Shown here in pieces: positions 32,344 through 32,894 of a DNA stretch of 32,894 nucleotides. Below the pieces are notes generated by a model. The model was not told where the DNA came from. It saw only the letters and a program-made list of their open reading frames with translations, and made no database searches. Source of the DNA: Cytobacillus horneckiae (lineage in GTDB: Bacteria; Bacillota; Bacilli; Bacillales; Cytobacillaceae); assembly GCF_002835735.1 (NCBI RefSeq), contig NZ_PISD01000026.1:1-32894 (forward strand), read 5' to 3'. How positions within the stretch are numbered: the first letter of the stretch is position 1; every line of letters starts with the position of its first letter. The position numbers and the translations under genes are program-made.

Positions 32344-32790
32344 TTGAGTCAAGCCATTAAACATCAGTTATTAATCACGCGCAAAAATTTATTAAAAGAG
32401 GTTCAAGATATACCTGCTGAGTTATTGGATGTACAGCCAGAAGGGTTTAATAATACGATCCATTGGCATGTTGGCCATGTATTGACAGTGGCAGAGCAAT
32501 TTTTATTAAACTATCCAAATTCAACGAACTTACCGGAAAATTATATTAAGCTATTTGGCTACGGCACTAAACCAAGCGAATGGAGCGGGGATGTACCTTC
32601 AGTGGCAACATTGATAGAGCAGTTGAATCAACAATTATCACGCATAATGGAAATTCCAGACGAGGCGTTCAATCAAACTTTACCTGAGCCTATTTTAGGA
32701 CAAAAAACAGTTGGCGAGCTAGCTAATCTGTCTGCTTTTCATGAGGCGTACCATCTTGGTCAAATCCATGCTATGAAACGCATTGTCTAA
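32344..32790 (+). CDS. DinB-superfamily protein
   Basis: This 148-residue cytosolic protein has the four-helix DinB/YfiT-like fold. The metal-binding histidines are in IHWHVGHVL (H40, H42, H45) and HEAYHLGQIHAM near the end (about residues 130-141). AAAGGAG (32328-32334) is 9 bases before the TTG at 32344; an upstream TTG at 32320 would precede that site. Members include bacillithiol transferases and damage-inducible proteins of unknown activity. Linked to a DsbA-like and TetR gene, a role in thiol or electrophile stress is possible (inference). Confidence 0.82.
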   Translation: MSQAIKHQLLITRKNLLKEVQDIPAELLDVQPEGFNNTIHWHVGHVLTVAEQFLLNYPNSTNLPENYIKLFGYGTKPSEWSGDVPSVATLIEQLNQQLSRIMEIPDEAFNQTLPEPILGQKTVGELANLSAFHEAYHLGQIHAMKRIV

Positions 32791-32798
32791 TAATAAAT

Positions 32799-32894
32799 TG
32801 AAGAGACTGGAACATAACTAAATGAACCATTCTTAAAACCGATTAATTTCTAATTTAATTAACCGATCTATTACGAAACTCTAAATGAACTGCA
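32799..32894. repeat. Possible interspersed Firmicute repeat at window end
   Basis: GAAGAGACTGGAACATAACT near 32800-32820, followed by AAATGAACCATTC, resembles the repeated GAGACTGGGACATAAC sequences that I recall being scattered between genes in Bacillaceae. It is cut off by the window end. The assignment rests on recall and could be chance. Confidence 0.3.

Overview
The window is about 33 kb of low-GC Gram-positive chromosome, most likely from a spore-forming Bacillaceae. Support for this: strong AGGAGG-type ribosome binding sites, many TTG and GTG starts, a CotD-family spore coat gene behind a sigma-K-like promoter element, a Ger(x)C spore-germination lipoprotein gene, and an LmrA/LmrB-type regulator and efflux pair. 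The genus cannot be fixed from the sequence alone. No rRNA, tRNA, CRISPR array, prophage module or transposase gene was seen.

Layout. (1) 1-2950: TetR regulator plus DHA2-family drug exporter with two operator-like repeats, then a convergent LOG-family nucleotide hydrolase. (2) 3035-6370: a methyltransferase, an HD-domain phosphohydrolase overlapping a second methyltransferase that carries two in-frame stops, and a CotD-type coat gene. (3) 6470-9665: an ACR3-like transporter, then an MFS exporter followed by a PadR regulator. (4) 9665-14010: a decayed effector-binding gene, a VOC protein with an alpha/beta hydrolase, an MFS transporter, a glyoxalase remnant and an acetyltransferase. (5) 14028-15600: a PadR/HAAS membrane-protein pair with nested operators, and a small membrane protein. 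(6) 16015-18850: DJ-1/PfpI protein, a coiled-coil gene with an early stop, a LURP-one-related protein and a methyltransferase. (7) 18958-21690: a small multidrug export family protein, a DUF368/PopT undecaprenyl-phosphate transporter and type I pantothenate kinase. (8) 21778-23890: GntR (YtrA-type) regulator, ABC ATPase and permease, with a perfect operator. (9) 23896-29562: O-methyltransferase divergent from a LysR regulator, a methyltransferase, an AEC transporter, a LysE exporter, a NERD pseudogene, a MazG-like protein and an acetyltransferase. (10) 29563-32894: a frameshifted Ger(x)C gene, then TetR, DsbA/FrnE-like and DinB-family genes.

The genes form many short, independently terminated units with local regulators beside exporters or small enzymes: TetR-MFS, MFS-PadR, PadR-HAAS, GntR-ABC, LysR-OMT and TetR-DsbA. 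This is typical of an accessory, stress and export part of a Bacillus chromosome. No large multi-gene novel system is evident. The most unusual property is gene decay: at least six genes (two methyltransferase/coiled-coil genes with clean nonsense codons, plus GyrI-like, VOC, NERD and Ger(x)C) are interrupted, by lesions ranging from single stops to advanced erosion. Several well-formed operators and a directly repeated segment at 29573-29734 are the other points of interest.
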